NCBI GenBank assembly: GCA_016794365.1
Contig: JAEUKB010000021.1
Coordinates: forward strand, 144,924 to 208,923
DNA: 64,000 nt
DNA from: Myxococcales bacterium
GTDB lineage: Bacteria > Myxococcota_A > Polyangia > Palsa-1104 > JAEUJZ01
Direction of reading: 5' to 3'
Below the pieces are notes generated by a model. That model did no database searches. It saw only the letters and a program-made list of their open reading frames with translations, and had not been told where the DNA came from. Shown in pieces: positions 41,206 through 50,275 of the stretch. Each line of letters opens with the position of its first letter. Position 1 is the stretch's first letter. The translations under genes were made by a program, and so were the position numbers.

Positions 41206-41227
41206 CGTTTGGACGCACGCTCTGTTC

Positions 41228-42625
41228 CTAGGACTCGGCGACGACTTGGCGCGAGGTGACGATCCCGAGCTTGCGCAGCCGATCGCTCAGCGACGACTTG
41301 GGAAGTGCAAGCTGCTCTGCGGCGAGTCGCTGATTTCCTCCGGCATGACGCAGCGCCGCTGTCAAAATGTCGCGCTCGATATCGACCAGCCGACGGCCTT
41401 TGACCGAAACGACCTCGTCGCTGGGTCCGTGTAGTCGGGCTCGATTCGCAAGCACATCCTGCGCGCGCAGCGTCGGTCCATACAGGTGAGCAGCCCGGAC
41501 AATCGCCATCTTCAGCTCGCGGACATTGCCCGGCCAGTCGTCTTGACAGAGCAGCGCCAGCTCTTCGTCGGACATCGATAGCTCGGGCTGCTCGCTTCTG
41601 GCTTGACGGACAAAGTGTCGGGCCAGCAGCACAATGTCGTCGGGACGCTGACGCAGCGGAGGAATTTCGACGCTGAGCCCAGCCAGTCGATAAAACAGAT
41701 CGTGACGGAACAGACCCTGCTTCACCGACTGAGCCAGATCGCGATGCGTCGCTGCGACGATCCGAACATCGACCTCGACTTCTCGACTGGCACCGACGGG
41801 ACGAATCGTACGATTTTCCAGCACCCGCAACAGCCGAGGCTGAAGCTCGATCGGCAGCTCACCCAGCTCATCGAGAAACAGCGTTCCGCCGCTGGCTTCG
41901 GCAAAGCAGCCCAGGTGACGACGATCCGCGCCGGTGAAGGCACCTCGCTCGTGGCCAAATAGCTCGCTTTCGATCAGCTCTTTGGGCAGCGCGCCGCAGT
42001 TGATGGTGATGAGCGGTCCTCGTCGGCCACTTTGCTGATGCAGGGCTTGGGCGACCAGCTCTTTGCCGGTGCCACTTTCGCCGAGCACAAGGACCGGCAG
42101 CGACGAAGGCGCAAAGCGCTGAACCTGCTCGCGCAGCCTGTGAAGCTGTGGACTTTCGCCGAGAAGCTCCGACTGAGCGTTCGTGGCCAGTCGCAGCTCG
42201 GTCTGTCCAATGCGCAAGAGGCTGCCGGGACGAAGCTCACCGTGACGGATGCGAATGCCGTTGATGTAGGTTCCGTTGCGCGAGCCGCGATCTTCGACGA
42301 GAACTCCATCGCTTTCGGGTCGCAAGACAAGGTGCGAAGCCGAGACGAAGCGGTCTGTGAGGATCCAGTCGTTGTCCGGGCCGCTACCGACGCGCAGGAC
42401 GCGCGAAACGCTGTGCTCGCTGCCGTCGCTACAGCGGACCAGCCACGGTGTCCGTGCTGTGCCCGTGCGCTGGGGAAAGAGCAGCGGTGTGTGGGCTGCG
42501 TCGCTGCCATACGGAACTGCGGGTGCATCGCGGGCGCACGATGGCGCGGCGATCTTTGCCAACGGAGCGGCTGCGGCTGGCTGATGAAGTGCGACAAACG
42601 GATCGGAGCTGCGTTGCCTGAGCAT
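41228..42625 (-). CDS. FHA-domain sigma-54-dependent transcriptional activator
   Basis: An AAA+ enhancer-binding protein of about 465 residues. An N-terminal FHA domain (RVGSGPDNDWILTDRFVSAS, then EDRGSRNGTYING) binds phospho-Thr peptides in place of the usual receiver or GAF domain. The central ATPase has Walker A VLGESGTGKELVAQ, the sigma-54-contact loop GAFTGAD, Walker B GGTLFLDELGELP, and the R-finger region; the C-terminal Fis-type HTH is LAAEQLALPKSSLSDRLRKLG. FHA-sigma-54 regulators are typical of Myxococcota, and are controlled by Ser/Thr kinases. Start ATG at 42625 is chosen over 42676, because AAAGGA lies 7 nt upstream. It is divergent from hslO across a 144-bp space. Confidence 0.93.
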   Translation of the reverse strand: MLRQRSSDPFVALHQPAAAAPLAKIAAPSCARDAPAVPYGSDAAHTPLLFPQRTGTARTPWLVRCSDGSEHSVSRVLRVGSGPDNDWILTDRFVSASHLVLRPESDGVLVEDRGSRNGTYINGIRIRHGELRPGSLLRIGQTELRLATNAQSELLGESPQLHRLREQVQRFAPSSLPVLVLGESGTGKELVAQALHQQSGRRGPLITINCGALPKELIESELFGHERGAFTGADRRHLGCFAEASGGTLFLDELGELPIELQPRLLRVLENRTIRPVGASREVEVDVRIVAATHRDLAQSVKQGLFRHDLFYRLAGLSVEIPPLRQRPDDIVLLARHFVRQARSEQPELSMSDEELALLCQDDWPGNVRELKMAIVRAAHLYGPTLRAQDVLANRARLHGPSDEVVSVKGRRLVDIERDILTAALRHAGGNQRLAAEQLALPKSSLSDRLRKLGIVTSRQVVAES

Positions 42626-42769
42626 GATCGTCCTTTGACGGCCTGGTTGCGATGAAGGTGCCTGTGGTCCGAGCAAAACTTTTGTAGGCCTGGGTAGGTT
42701 TCGTGCGCAGGTCAGAAAAAGTTGCTAGGTTTGCTGCTCTTTTTTCAAAGTTGTTCCAAGCACATCGCC

Positions 42770-43672
42770 ATGTCTGACCAGCTCATCCGTGCCATTCATC
42801 GGACGCTCAACGTCCGCATCGTCGCTGCCATCGCCACCGAGGTCTGTAAAGACGCAGCGCATCGTCACAACGCTACGCCCGCTGCGGCTTGCGCGCTCGG
42901 ACGCGGCATCCTGGGTAGCTATCTGCTGGCCACGCTGACTCGCGGTGGTGAGCGCGTGACCATTCAGCTTCAAGCCGACGGTCCGCTGCGTGGCATCACC
43001 GTCGATGCGTACGATGACGGGCTGGTACGCGGCTATCCGCTTGTGCCCTCGGCGTGCCCAAACGAGCGCATGGATCGTCGCCAGCGCTTGGCGGACTTGA
43101 TCGGACGCGACGGTGTCGTCAATGTCCTGCGCGATGTCGGTCTACAGGAACGCTTCCAAGGCCAGGTCGAGCTGGTGACGAGCGAAGTGGACGAAGACAT
43201 CGAAGCCTATCTGCGTCAGTCCGAGCAGATTCCGTCGGCGCTCGGGACCGAGCTGATTTTCGACAGTGCGGGTCAGCTTGTGCAAGCGGGCGGTGTGCTG
43301 ATTCAGTCGATGCCGGATGCGCCGCAGCAGACGCAGACGGTGCTCCGAGAAGCGCAACACCTGCTGCGCAGCGGCGAGCTGTACGACTTGCTGCGCCGTG
43401 GTCCGCAGACGCCGGAGTCGCTGGCGAAGCTGCTCCTTGGTGAGTATGCCGACGGGCTGGAAGTCCAAGATGAGCGTGTGCTGCAGTTCCGCTGTCGCTG
43501 TGATCACGCGCGGATTGCTGCGATGCTTCAGACGGTTACGGTGAGCGATCTCGACGAGATGATCGAAGAAGGCAAGGCCGAGATCACCTGCAACTTCTGC
43601 GCACAGGTCTATCAGATTTCCAAAGATGAGCTGATCGCGGTCCGTCGCAGCAAGCAGCAGGTTCAGAACTGA
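42770..43672 (+). CDS. hslO: redox-regulated chaperone Hsp33
   Basis: This 300-residue protein is Hsp33, an ATP-independent holdase switched on by oxidation and unfolding. Its N-terminal domain starts MSDQLIRAIHRTLNVRI; the C-terminal zinc switch is CxC (FRCRCDHARI) plus CxxC (CNFCAQVY). Start at 42770 is the first ATG after the FHA-regulator upstream region. Its TGA overlaps the psuG ATG (TGATG), so translational coupling is likely. Confidence 0.94.
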   Translation: MSDQLIRAIHRTLNVRIVAAIATEVCKDAAHRHNATPAAACALGRGILGSYLLATLTRGGERVTIQLQADGPLRGITVDAYDDGLVRGYPLVPSACPNERMDRRQRLADLIGRDGVVNVLRDVGLQERFQGQVELVTSEVDEDIEAYLRQSEQIPSALGTELIFDSAGQLVQAGGVLIQSMPDAPQQTQTVLREAQHLLRSGELYDLLRRGPQTPESLAKLLLGEYADGLEVQDERVLQFRCRCDHARIAAMLQTVTVSDLDEMIEEGKAEITCNFCAQVYQISKDELIAVRRSKQQVQN

Positions 43673-44601
43673 TGTCCGTCGGGGTGTCGTCCTATCTGTC
43701 GCTGAGCCCGGAAGTTGCTTCGTCGCTGGCCGACGGTGCGCCGGTTGTGGCGCTGGAATCGACGCTGCTCGCGCATGGGCTGCCGTGGCCCGATAACATC
43801 GAGGTTGCGCTCGCGTCCGAAGCTGCGGTGCGACGATCCGGTGCGATTCCAGCGACGATCGCAGTGCTGGCTGGTCAAATCCACGTCGGGCTTTCGCAAA
43901 AAGAGCTAGAGCGCGTCGCCCACGGACAGGGATTTTTCAAAGCATCAGCGGCAGATCTGGGACCGCTCTTGGCTGCTCAAGCTGATGCTGCGACGACGGT
44001 TTCTGCGACGGTGGCTGCGGCTGCGCGTGCTGGCATATCGATCATGGCGACGGGCGGAATCGGTGGGGTTCATCGCGGCGATGCGCTCGATGTGTCCTGT
44101 GATCTGACGACGCTGGCGAGTGAGCCGGTGGCGGTTGTCTCGGCGGGGGCCAAAGCGATCCTCGATCTGCCTAAGACGCTGGAGTATCTGGAGACGCTGG
44201 GCGTGCCGGTCGTCGGCTATGGCACGGGCAACCTTCCGGCGTTTTATACTTCGTCGAGCGAGCTGTCGCTGATGCATCGGGTCGATGGCGCAGCGGCGGC
44301 AGCGCGGCTGGTTCGTTCGCATTTTGCGGTTCATCCGCGACGGGGCGTGCTGCTCTGCAATCCGATTCCAGCGTCGGAAGCGCTGCCGAGCGAAGTGGTC
44401 GAGCGAGCGCTACATGCGGCACTACAAGCGGCAGAGTCCTTGCACGTCGGAGGCAAGGCGCTGACGCCGTTTTTGCTGGGACGCATTGCGACGGAAACGG
44501 GGCTTGCGAGCGTGCGGGCCAATCGCGCCCTGATCATCGACAACGCGCGCGTGGCCGGAGAAGTTGCGACGGCGCTTGCGGCACTGCGACGGGCGGCGTA
44601 G
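43672..44601 (+). CDS. psuG: pseudouridine-5'-phosphate glycosidase
   Basis: Cleaves pseudouridine 5'-phosphate into uracil and ribose 5-phosphate. The 309-residue sequence has VVALESTLLAHGLPWPDN near the start (catalytic Glu29), the Lys-bearing GQGFFKASAADL (about 90), the metal/phosphate loop MATGGIGGVHRGD (about 125), and RANRALIIDNARVAG at the end with a conserved Asn. Full length. The start overlaps hslO by one base; the next gene, an RluA-type pseudouridine synthase, begins 4 nt after its stop. The partner kinase PsuK is not in the window. Confidence 0.94.
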   Translation: MSVGVSSYLSLSPEVASSLADGAPVVALESTLLAHGLPWPDNIEVALASEAAVRRSGAIPATIAVLAGQIHVGLSQKELERVAHGQGFFKASAADLGPLLAAQADAATTVSATVAAAARAGISIMATGGIGGVHRGDALDVSCDLTTLASEPVAVVSAGAKAILDLPKTLEYLETLGVPVVGYGTGNLPAFYTSSSELSLMHRVDGAAAAARLVRSHFAVHPRRGVLLCNPIPASEALPSEVVERALHAALQAAESLHVGGKALTPFLLGRIATETGLASVRANRALIIDNARVAGEVATALAALRRAA

Positions 44602-44604
44602 GCA

Positions 44605-45489
44605 TTGGCGAAGAAGCAGGTCTTTACCGTCGCGGTGGACGATCCGCGCGAGCTTGTGTCGCTGCTGGCGTCGCGGCTGCTTCTTTCACTGGACGTGGCG
44701 CGACGGCTGCATCAGCAAGGCTCGGTGTGGATCGACGGAAAACGAGCACAGCCTGCGCAGTACATGGTGTCCATCGGTCAGCGTCTGACGGTGTTTGTGC
44801 CCGATCCGCAGCCTGCACTGCCTTCGCCTCGAGTTGTGTACGAAGATCGCGCGCTGCTTGTCGTCGATAAGCCTGCGGGCTTGCCGTGTCAGCCGGGACG
44901 ACAAGGTGGTCCATCGCTGCTTACGGTGCTCGGCGGATCGCTGTGGCTGCCGCATCGGCTGGATGCAGAGACTTCGGGGCTGACGATGCTGGCGCGCTCG
45001 TCGGAAAGCTGCGCCAGGCTGAGCGCACAGCTCTCGTCGGGACAGATCAAGCGACGCTATCTGGCCAAGGTCGTCGGAATTCCGACGGAGCGCGGTCTGA
45101 TCACGCTGCGCATTGGCAGAGCGCACGGCAGCGGACCACCGAAGATGCGAGCGTATCCAGCACATGCGTCCGAGGGTGACTCGGCGGAGACGCGCTTCGT
45201 TCGTCTAGCGACCCGGCAGGCTGCGCATGGGCCGGAATCGCTGCTTCTCGTCGAGCTTCAGACGGGGCGAACCCATCAGGTGCGAGTGCATCTGGCTGCG
45301 ATCGGGCATCCTCTCGTCGGAGATACGCTCTACGGTGGTCCGTCGCAGGATCGTCTGAGCCTGCATGCCGCGTTTTTGTCGCTGCGACAGCCGCTGACGG
45401 GACAGAAGCTGGCTTTTTCGGCAGAGCTTCCCGTCGAGATCTGGCCTACGCTGCCAGGGAATCTCCCGTCACTGGACGCTGCGCTGTAG
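44605..45489 (+). CDS. RluA-family pseudouridine synthase
   Basis: This 294-residue enzyme isomerises uridine to pseudouridine in RNA. The catalytic Asp120 lies in HRLDAETSGL; other marks are VVDKPAGLPCQ (about 90), GRTHQVRVHLAAIGHPLVGD (about 215), and an S4-like N-terminal segment (LLLSLDVARRLHQQGSVWID). TTG start at 44605, 3 nt after psuG, with no strong Shine-Dalgarno, so it relies on coupling. Whether it modifies 23S rRNA or another RNA cannot be told; the family members RluA, RluC and RluD share these motifs. Confidence 0.9.
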   Translation: MAKKQVFTVAVDDPRELVSLLASRLLLSLDVARRLHQQGSVWIDGKRAQPAQYMVSIGQRLTVFVPDPQPALPSPRVVYEDRALLVVDKPAGLPCQPGRQGGPSLLTVLGGSLWLPHRLDAETSGLTMLARSSESCARLSAQLSSGQIKRRYLAKVVGIPTERGLITLRIGRAHGSGPPKMRAYPAHASEGDSAETRFVRLATRQAAHGPESLLLVELQTGRTHQVRVHLAAIGHPLVGDTLYGGPSQDRLSLHAAFLSLRQPLTGQKLAFSAELPVEIWPTLPGNLPSLDAAL

Positions 45490-45509
45490 CACCGATTCGG
45501 GAAGCGGGC

Positions 45510-48131
45510 TTAGCGAGATGGCGGGCCAGACGGCAGAAGCTCGACGTGACACGGTCCGTCCGGCAGTCGCTCTTCATGGGCAGCACCGACGCGATCGGTA
45601 TATCCAGCGCGTGTCAGTCCGTCGCTCAGGGTGATTCGATACGGCGCAAGTGGCCTGACTTTTCCGTCGAAGTCGCTCTGATACGTGACGATCCAGTGCG
45701 TGCGTGCGACGGCATCTTGTGGCGTGCGTCCAAGCAGTGCAGCCTCAGCATTTTTGCGGACGTGTGTGTCTTCGTCGAGCGCCGCCAGGTTGCGAAGCCG
45801 CGCTTCCAGTCCGCCCGCACGAGGCACCAGCGCGCCCATCAGCAGCGCGGCATTGCGACGGACTCCGGCATCTTCATCGTCGAGCCATTCAGCATCGCGA
45901 GGCTCCGCCGTTCCCAGTCGAGCCAGCGCTGCCAGCACATTGGTCCGCGTCGCGATCCGCTCTGGAGAAGACTCGCCCTTTGGCTGAAGCAGCATGCGAA
46001 GCTTTTCGACGACCCGCGTCGTGGCGGTGTGATTGCGTGGCAAAAACGACAGCGCCCACGCGGCTTCGCTCGTCGCTCGTAGATCGCTGCCTGGCCCGCC
46101 GTCTAGCTGTCCCAGCAGGGCCGAAATCAGGGCTTCGTTTGGGCTGGTAGCGACGAGCATTCCGAGCGCTTGGGTGGCACGCTGGACCCGAACCGGATCG
46201 CGATGCGACAGCAGCTTGATCAGGCGACCTTGCGCGGCGGGATCGACGAAGGACTGAAGCGCCGACAGCGCATCGACGGCAAGCTGACCTTCGCTGCCAT
46301 TTGGATCGGCGGCAAGCTGCGACAGCGACAGCAGACGTTCTTGCACCGTCTCGCTTTTCCGACCACGCAGAATGCCGGACAAGAGCAGCAAGACCTCGCT
46401 GTGCGGGCCTCCGTCGGGTGACTTGCGCAGCGTCGAGAGCAGTTCTGCCACAATCGGCGCATGCCGCTCGGGACGTGGGGATAGAAAGCTCGACAGCGCT
46501 TGGGTCGCGGCTCGTCGCAGACGCTGTTCGCTAGACCCAGGCCGGACGGTCAGCACCGTGCGCATCAGCATCGACACCGCCGCGTCGGACAGCAGTCCTT
46601 GCTGGGCGTGGGACAGCAGCGCTTGCGCGGCAGCTCTCCGTAGCTCTACGTCGCCAAGCGTGGGTCGTTCCGTCGGATCCAGCACTTCGAGCAAGCGCGG
46701 CTCACCTTGTCCCAGCTCGCCGAGCGACAGCAGCGCCAGCTTTTGAACCTGCGGATCGCTGTCTTTCGAGGCAACCAGCAGCGCGTCGAGTGTGCGACGA
46801 TCGGAAAAGCGCGGCAGTCGCAGCAGCTCGATGGCTTTGCGTCGAATCAGCGCTTCTTTGTCGGACACAAGCGCGGCAAAGAGCGGCGTGATGTTGCGAT
46901 CTCCGACGGAAGCCAGCGCATCGAGGACCAGTTCTTTGGGCAAGCGACCGCGCCACAGCTCGGCGCTTAGTTCCGTCGCTGCGAGCGTGCGCTGCGCTGG
47001 TGGTAGCTTGGGCCCAAGATCGCGAAGCAGCTCGACGACGGTTGCCAGTGACGCAAGGCTAAGCGCAGGTCGCGTAAGCTCTGACAAAAGCAGCGGTGCA
47101 ACCCGATCGCTTCCAGCCAGCAGCACATCGAGGACCAGCGGCTTGAGGTTCGGCTGCTCCAGGCTCTGTAAGATCGCTTGTGCGGCTTGGCGCTGTACAG
47201 CGCTTGCGATCGTCACTGAACCGTCGGGAAGCAGATACTGACCGAGCGCTTGAACGGCGGCTGCGCGCTGCGACTCACTGCCGGTTTCCAGTAGCTCGCG
47301 AAGGATCGGAAGGGCGGATTCGGCACCCAAGCGACCGAGGCACAGCATGGCTTGGCGACGGACTTCTTCAGCAGGATCGCGAAGCAGTCGCAGCGCGGCT
47401 GACGTTGCGTTTTGTGCGTGCAAAAGGCCCAGGCTGCGCAGTGCTTCGGCGCGAACATCGCGCGCCGGATCGGACAGCCGACCGATGAGCGACAACAGGA
47501 CGCGACTTCGCAGCTCAGACGGAAGCTTGAGCGGACTGAGTCGTCCCAGCACCGCCAGCGCGCTGCGACGGACTCCGACGTTTTCGTCTTCGGCCCGGAG
47601 CAGCACTGGCCCAATCAGCAGCGGCAGATCCGATAGCTGAAAGACCTGCGTGGCAAACAGTCGCTCGACGGCGCGCAGCGCTTCTTGGCGAACCTCGAAC
47701 TGACCGTCGCCCATGGCTCGGGAAAGCTGGGTCACTGCGCGCTGCTGCTCGGCTTTGGGCAAGGCCGCAAACTGGCCCATGGCTTCGGCACAGGCGGATC
47801 GCACAACGCTGTCGGCATCACCTAAGCCATCGAGCAGCGCCGGAGCGGCTGCCACCGTCTGGGTCGGACCCAGTGCTTGGGCTGCGCGTGCTCGAACCGC
47901 TGGATCTCCGTCGGCAAGTCGCTGAAGCAGATACGGAGTCGCCAGTCGCGGCGGCAGCGCTTGCAGCTTGTCTATGCCTTCTTTGCGGCGCGCCGGATCA
48001 CTGGCCGACAACAGCGAGCGTAGCTCGTCGGGAAGATCGCTGCCGCCACCGTACAGATCAGCGGCTTGTGCTGCCGAAGCAGACAGCAGCAAAGACAGCG
48101 ACAAGACCGAGAGCCAGCGACTCATGCGCAC
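45510..48131 (-). CDS. exported HEAT-repeat protein
   Basis: An 873-residue protein beginning with a signal peptide (LSVLSLSLLLSASAAQA, then ADLYGGG). From residue 40 to about 800 it is a chain of HEAT repeats (PAVRARAAQALG, RRQAMLCLGRLGA, RNAALLMGALV and similar), giving a large solenoid. The C-terminal 60 residues (ARTHWIVTYQSDFDGKVRPL, then HVELLPSG) are a short non-repeat domain. The GTG at 48131 has TATAAC 8 nt upstream (leaderless layout); an ATG two codons later is an alternative. It converges with the pseudouridine synthase gene, and follows the FIST-STAS pair on the same strand after 41 bp. Periplasmic scaffold function is inferred only. Confidence 0.8.
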   Translation of the reverse strand: MRMSRWLSVLSLSLLLSASAAQAADLYGGGSDLPDELRSLLSASDPARRKEGIDKLQALPPRLATPYLLQRLADGDPAVRARAAQALGPTQTVAAAPALLDGLGDADSVVRSACAEAMGQFAALPKAEQQRAVTQLSRAMGDGQFEVRQEALRAVERLFATQVFQLSDLPLLIGPVLLRAEDENVGVRRSALAVLGRLSPLKLPSELRSRVLLSLIGRLSDPARDVRAEALRSLGLLHAQNATSAALRLLRDPAEEVRRQAMLCLGRLGAESALPILRELLETGSESQRAAAVQALGQYLLPDGSVTIASAVQRQAAQAILQSLEQPNLKPLVLDVLLAGSDRVAPLLLSELTRPALSLASLATVVELLRDLGPKLPPAQRTLAATELSAELWRGRLPKELVLDALASVGDRNITPLFAALVSDKEALIRRKAIELLRLPRFSDRRTLDALLVASKDSDPQVQKLALLSLGELGQGEPRLLEVLDPTERPTLGDVELRRAAAQALLSHAQQGLLSDAAVSMLMRTVLTVRPGSSEQRLRRAATQALSSFLSPRPERHAPIVAELLSTLRKSPDGGPHSEVLLLLSGILRGRKSETVQERLLSLSQLAADPNGSEGQLAVDALSALQSFVDPAAQGRLIKLLSHRDPVRVQRATQALGMLVATSPNEALISALLGQLDGGPGSDLRATSEAAWALSFLPRNHTATTRVVEKLRMLLQPKGESSPERIATRTNVLAALARLGTAEPRDAEWLDDEDAGVRRNAALLMGALVPRAGGLEARLRNLAALDEDTHVRKNAEAALLGRTPQDAVARTHWIVTYQSDFDGKVRPLAPYRITLSDGLTRAGYTDRVGAAHEERLPDGPCHVELLPSGPPSR

Positions 48132-48172
48132 AGCTTGCAGTTATACCAGGATGACCGTGAGGCGCACAGGGT

Positions 48173-48907
48173 TCACACTCGCGGAAGCTCTCGGGAAGGA
48201 AAGATACAGCGACGTAGCGCGTCTTGCAGGCTGCGCGTCGTCGCCAATGAGGACAGATCGACGCCCAAGCTCGTCACCGTTTGCACCACTTGCGATCGCA
48301 GCCCACACAACAGCGCTTCCGCACCGAGCAGTCGCACCGCCGTCGCAATTCGATACAGATGCTGCGCCGAAGACTGATTCAGCGTCGGCACACCCGTGAG
48401 ATCGAGCACCGCCAGCCGCGCCCGTCGCTCTTGCAGCGCAGAGAGCAAACTCTCGGTGAGCGCTTGCATCCGCTCTTCATCCAGCTCGCCAATCAGCGGT
48501 AGCACCAGCACGCCATCCCAGACCTGAATGATCGGCGTGGCGAGCGCCATGATCGCAGCCTGCTGCGCAGACAGTCGCTCCAACTGGGCGCGAAGCTGTT
48601 CATCGGCGGCGTGTGTGGTCGCTTTCTGGGTCTGTTCCAGCTTGGCGACTCGCTCGTCTGATCGCTGAATGTCCTCGGTCAGCTCTTGCTGCGCGCGCTC
48701 TAGCTGTCGGATGCGATTTTGCTGCTGGCGATTCTGTCGCGCTGATTCCGTGAGCCTGCGAATGTTGCCAATCAGGACATCACGCGAAATCGTCGCTGTT
48801 CCTTGCTGAAGCGGACACTCTGTACACGCTGTGATCTTGCGACAGTAGGAGTCCAAATCGAGCGATTCACTTGCAGGATCTTCAAGACAGCAGCGTTCAC
48901 AGCGCAT
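48173..48907 (-). CDS. STAS-domain (RsbR-type) signalling protein with Cys-rich N-terminus and coiled coil
   Basis: Residues 1-33 contain six Cys (3, 6, 7, 22, 28, 31; e.g. CERCC and CTECPL), a possible metal- or redox-binding module. Residues 50-125 form a coiled coil (QNRIRQLERAQQELTEDIQ). Residues 130-230 are a STAS domain of the RsbR/stressosome type (PIIQVWDGVLVLPLIGELDE, LDLTGVPTLN, then ALLCGLRSQVVQTVTSLGVD). The Thr in DLTGVP corresponds to the RsbRA phospho-site; the second RsbRA phospho-site falls in a Ser/Thr run (SSLATTRS). It follows the FIST gene by 12 bp. No RsbS or RsbT homologue is in the window. Confidence 0.8.
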   Translation of the reverse strand: MRCERCCLEDPASESLDLDSYCRKITACTECPLQQGTATISRDVLIGNIRRLTESARQNRQQQNRIRQLERAQQELTEDIQRSDERVAKLEQTQKATTHAADEQLRAQLERLSAQQAAIMALATPIIQVWDGVLVLPLIGELDEERMQALTESLLSALQERRARLAVLDLTGVPTLNQSSAQHLYRIATAVRLLGAEALLCGLRSQVVQTVTSLGVDLSSLATTRSLQDALRRCIFPSRELPRV

Positions 48908-48919
48908 GATAGGACTCCG

Positions 48920-50131
48920 CTACGTAGCGCGCGAAAATCGAACTTCAGCGACGGTAAATGTGGACTCGTGATGTTGGGTAACAGACTGCACCGGAGACAG
49001 CTCACCAAAGGTGTAAAAGCCAAAGCGCGGCGTCTTCCGATCGATCAAGGAGTGCAGGATGGACGCTTCCTCTTTGTAGCGCGGACCGAGGATGACCTTG
49101 CGCGACATGCAGTTAAAGATCAGCACCAGCTCGGACGCAGCGCTTGGATCTTTTGAATCTTTTGGATCTTTGGGTGCAGACAGAATCGAATCGATGGCAG
49201 CTCTGGTTCCCGACAGAAGATCGCTCCGCGTCGCGCTCAAGATACACAGCTCTGCATGGGAAGGAATGTCGCCTCCTAAGATCAGCGCACCTCTGTGTTC
49301 ATCGATTCCGAAGACTGCGCGAACCAAGTCGGTGAGCACTTCTGTCTTGCCACTGCTTCTGCGGATCACTCCGATGGGATATTCGATCGTCACCGCAGGC
49401 ATTTCATTGCGACGCGGTCCCAGCAAATCCAGGTAGACAGACAGCGCTCTTTTGCCGTTCAGTTCGAGAAGTACATTGCCGTTTTCGACGCTGGTTGCGC
49501 GCAGTGGAACAGAGACAGGTGTGTATCCGCTACAGGCTGCGGACGAAATCGAAAGGGGCCCAAACAGTGCGAGTGCTACGGCTCCTGACTGCTGAATGTG
49601 TTGACCACAGAGCATCTCTGTTTGTCGGAACTGACCGTTGTCTGCGGGCGCACCACCAAGGATGGGAAGCTCTGTTCCGAGCTGAGACTGAAGTCCGCGC
49701 AGCAGTCGCGTGACATTGAGCGTGAGGACATCTGGAAACAGCAGAAGGAGATCTGGCTTGGGATGAAGGAGTCCTTCCCCCAGGCTCTTCCCAATCGCAA
49801 AGGAATCGGCTCCGCCCTGCGTAGAGAGTGCTCTGGCTTGATATCCCGGAAGCTGAAGTCCCAGCGCAGTGACCGAGTGAGTGAGCGCTCCATCTGGACC
49901 CAGCTCTGCATAGGAAGAGCAGCCAACCAGGACCGAAGAAGCGGGAAGCTCACGGTAGATTCCGTCGCGAATCGCTTGTGCGGAAAAGTCTGCGGAAAAG
50001 ACCACCACCACGATGCTAGGGGGCGCGCCCAGCTGATCAGTTAGCTCACGGATCGCCTCCTGTGCTGCGGCTTCGGGGTCATCGTTTACAATGGAGGCCG
50101 TTGCAATCCGATTCGCTACCTGCGTGATCAT
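48920..50131 (-). CDS. FIST-domain sensor protein (FIST N and C)
   Basis: The 403-residue protein is a FIST (F-box intracellular signal transduction) protein: FIST_N in the first half (PSIVVVVFSADF, then SSVLVGCSSYAELGPDG and PDLLLLFPDVLTLN), FIST_C in the second (YPIGVIRR, ALILGGDIPSHAELCIL, and the end FGFYTFGELSPVQ). FIST domains bind small ligands, and some (NosP) bind haem and sense nitric oxide. The haem His of NosP cannot be assigned by eye here. ATG at 50131 is used; a TTG extension to 50176 exists. It lies 12 bp before the STAS gene: together they look like a sensor and output pair. No kinase is adjacent. Confidence 0.85.
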   Translation of the reverse strand: MITQVANRIATASIVNDDPEAAAQEAIRELTDQLGAPPSIVVVVFSADFSAQAIRDGIYRELPASSVLVGCSSYAELGPDGALTHSVTALGLQLPGYQARALSTQGGADSFAIGKSLGEGLLHPKPDLLLLFPDVLTLNVTRLLRGLQSQLGTELPILGGAPADNGQFRQTEMLCGQHIQQSGAVALALFGPLSISSAACSGYTPVSVPLRATSVENGNVLLELNGKRALSVYLDLLGPRRNEMPAVTIEYPIGVIRRSSGKTEVLTDLVRAVFGIDEHRGALILGGDIPSHAELCILSATRSDLLSGTRAAIDSILSAPKDPKDSKDPSAASELVLIFNCMSRKVILGPRYKEEASILHSLIDRKTPRFGFYTFGELSPVQSVTQHHESTFTVAEVRFSRAT

Positions 50132-50275
50132 TGCGTCTCGCCCTCGCCAAGGTGGTGTGATCACCCGCTGCTTCAATCTGAATCAGCACGGATCGTATCA
50201 CGCGATAGGAAGACGTGTTCAGAAAGTCTGTCTTGTTTGGGAATGCCTACAACAGCGACGCTGAAGGTACAGGTA

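Noticed and set aside
39920..41218. 432-codon minus-strand frame
   Set aside because: Antisense to the PHA-system and DUF2505 genes and overlapping the 5' end of selD; no motif and low-complexity composition.
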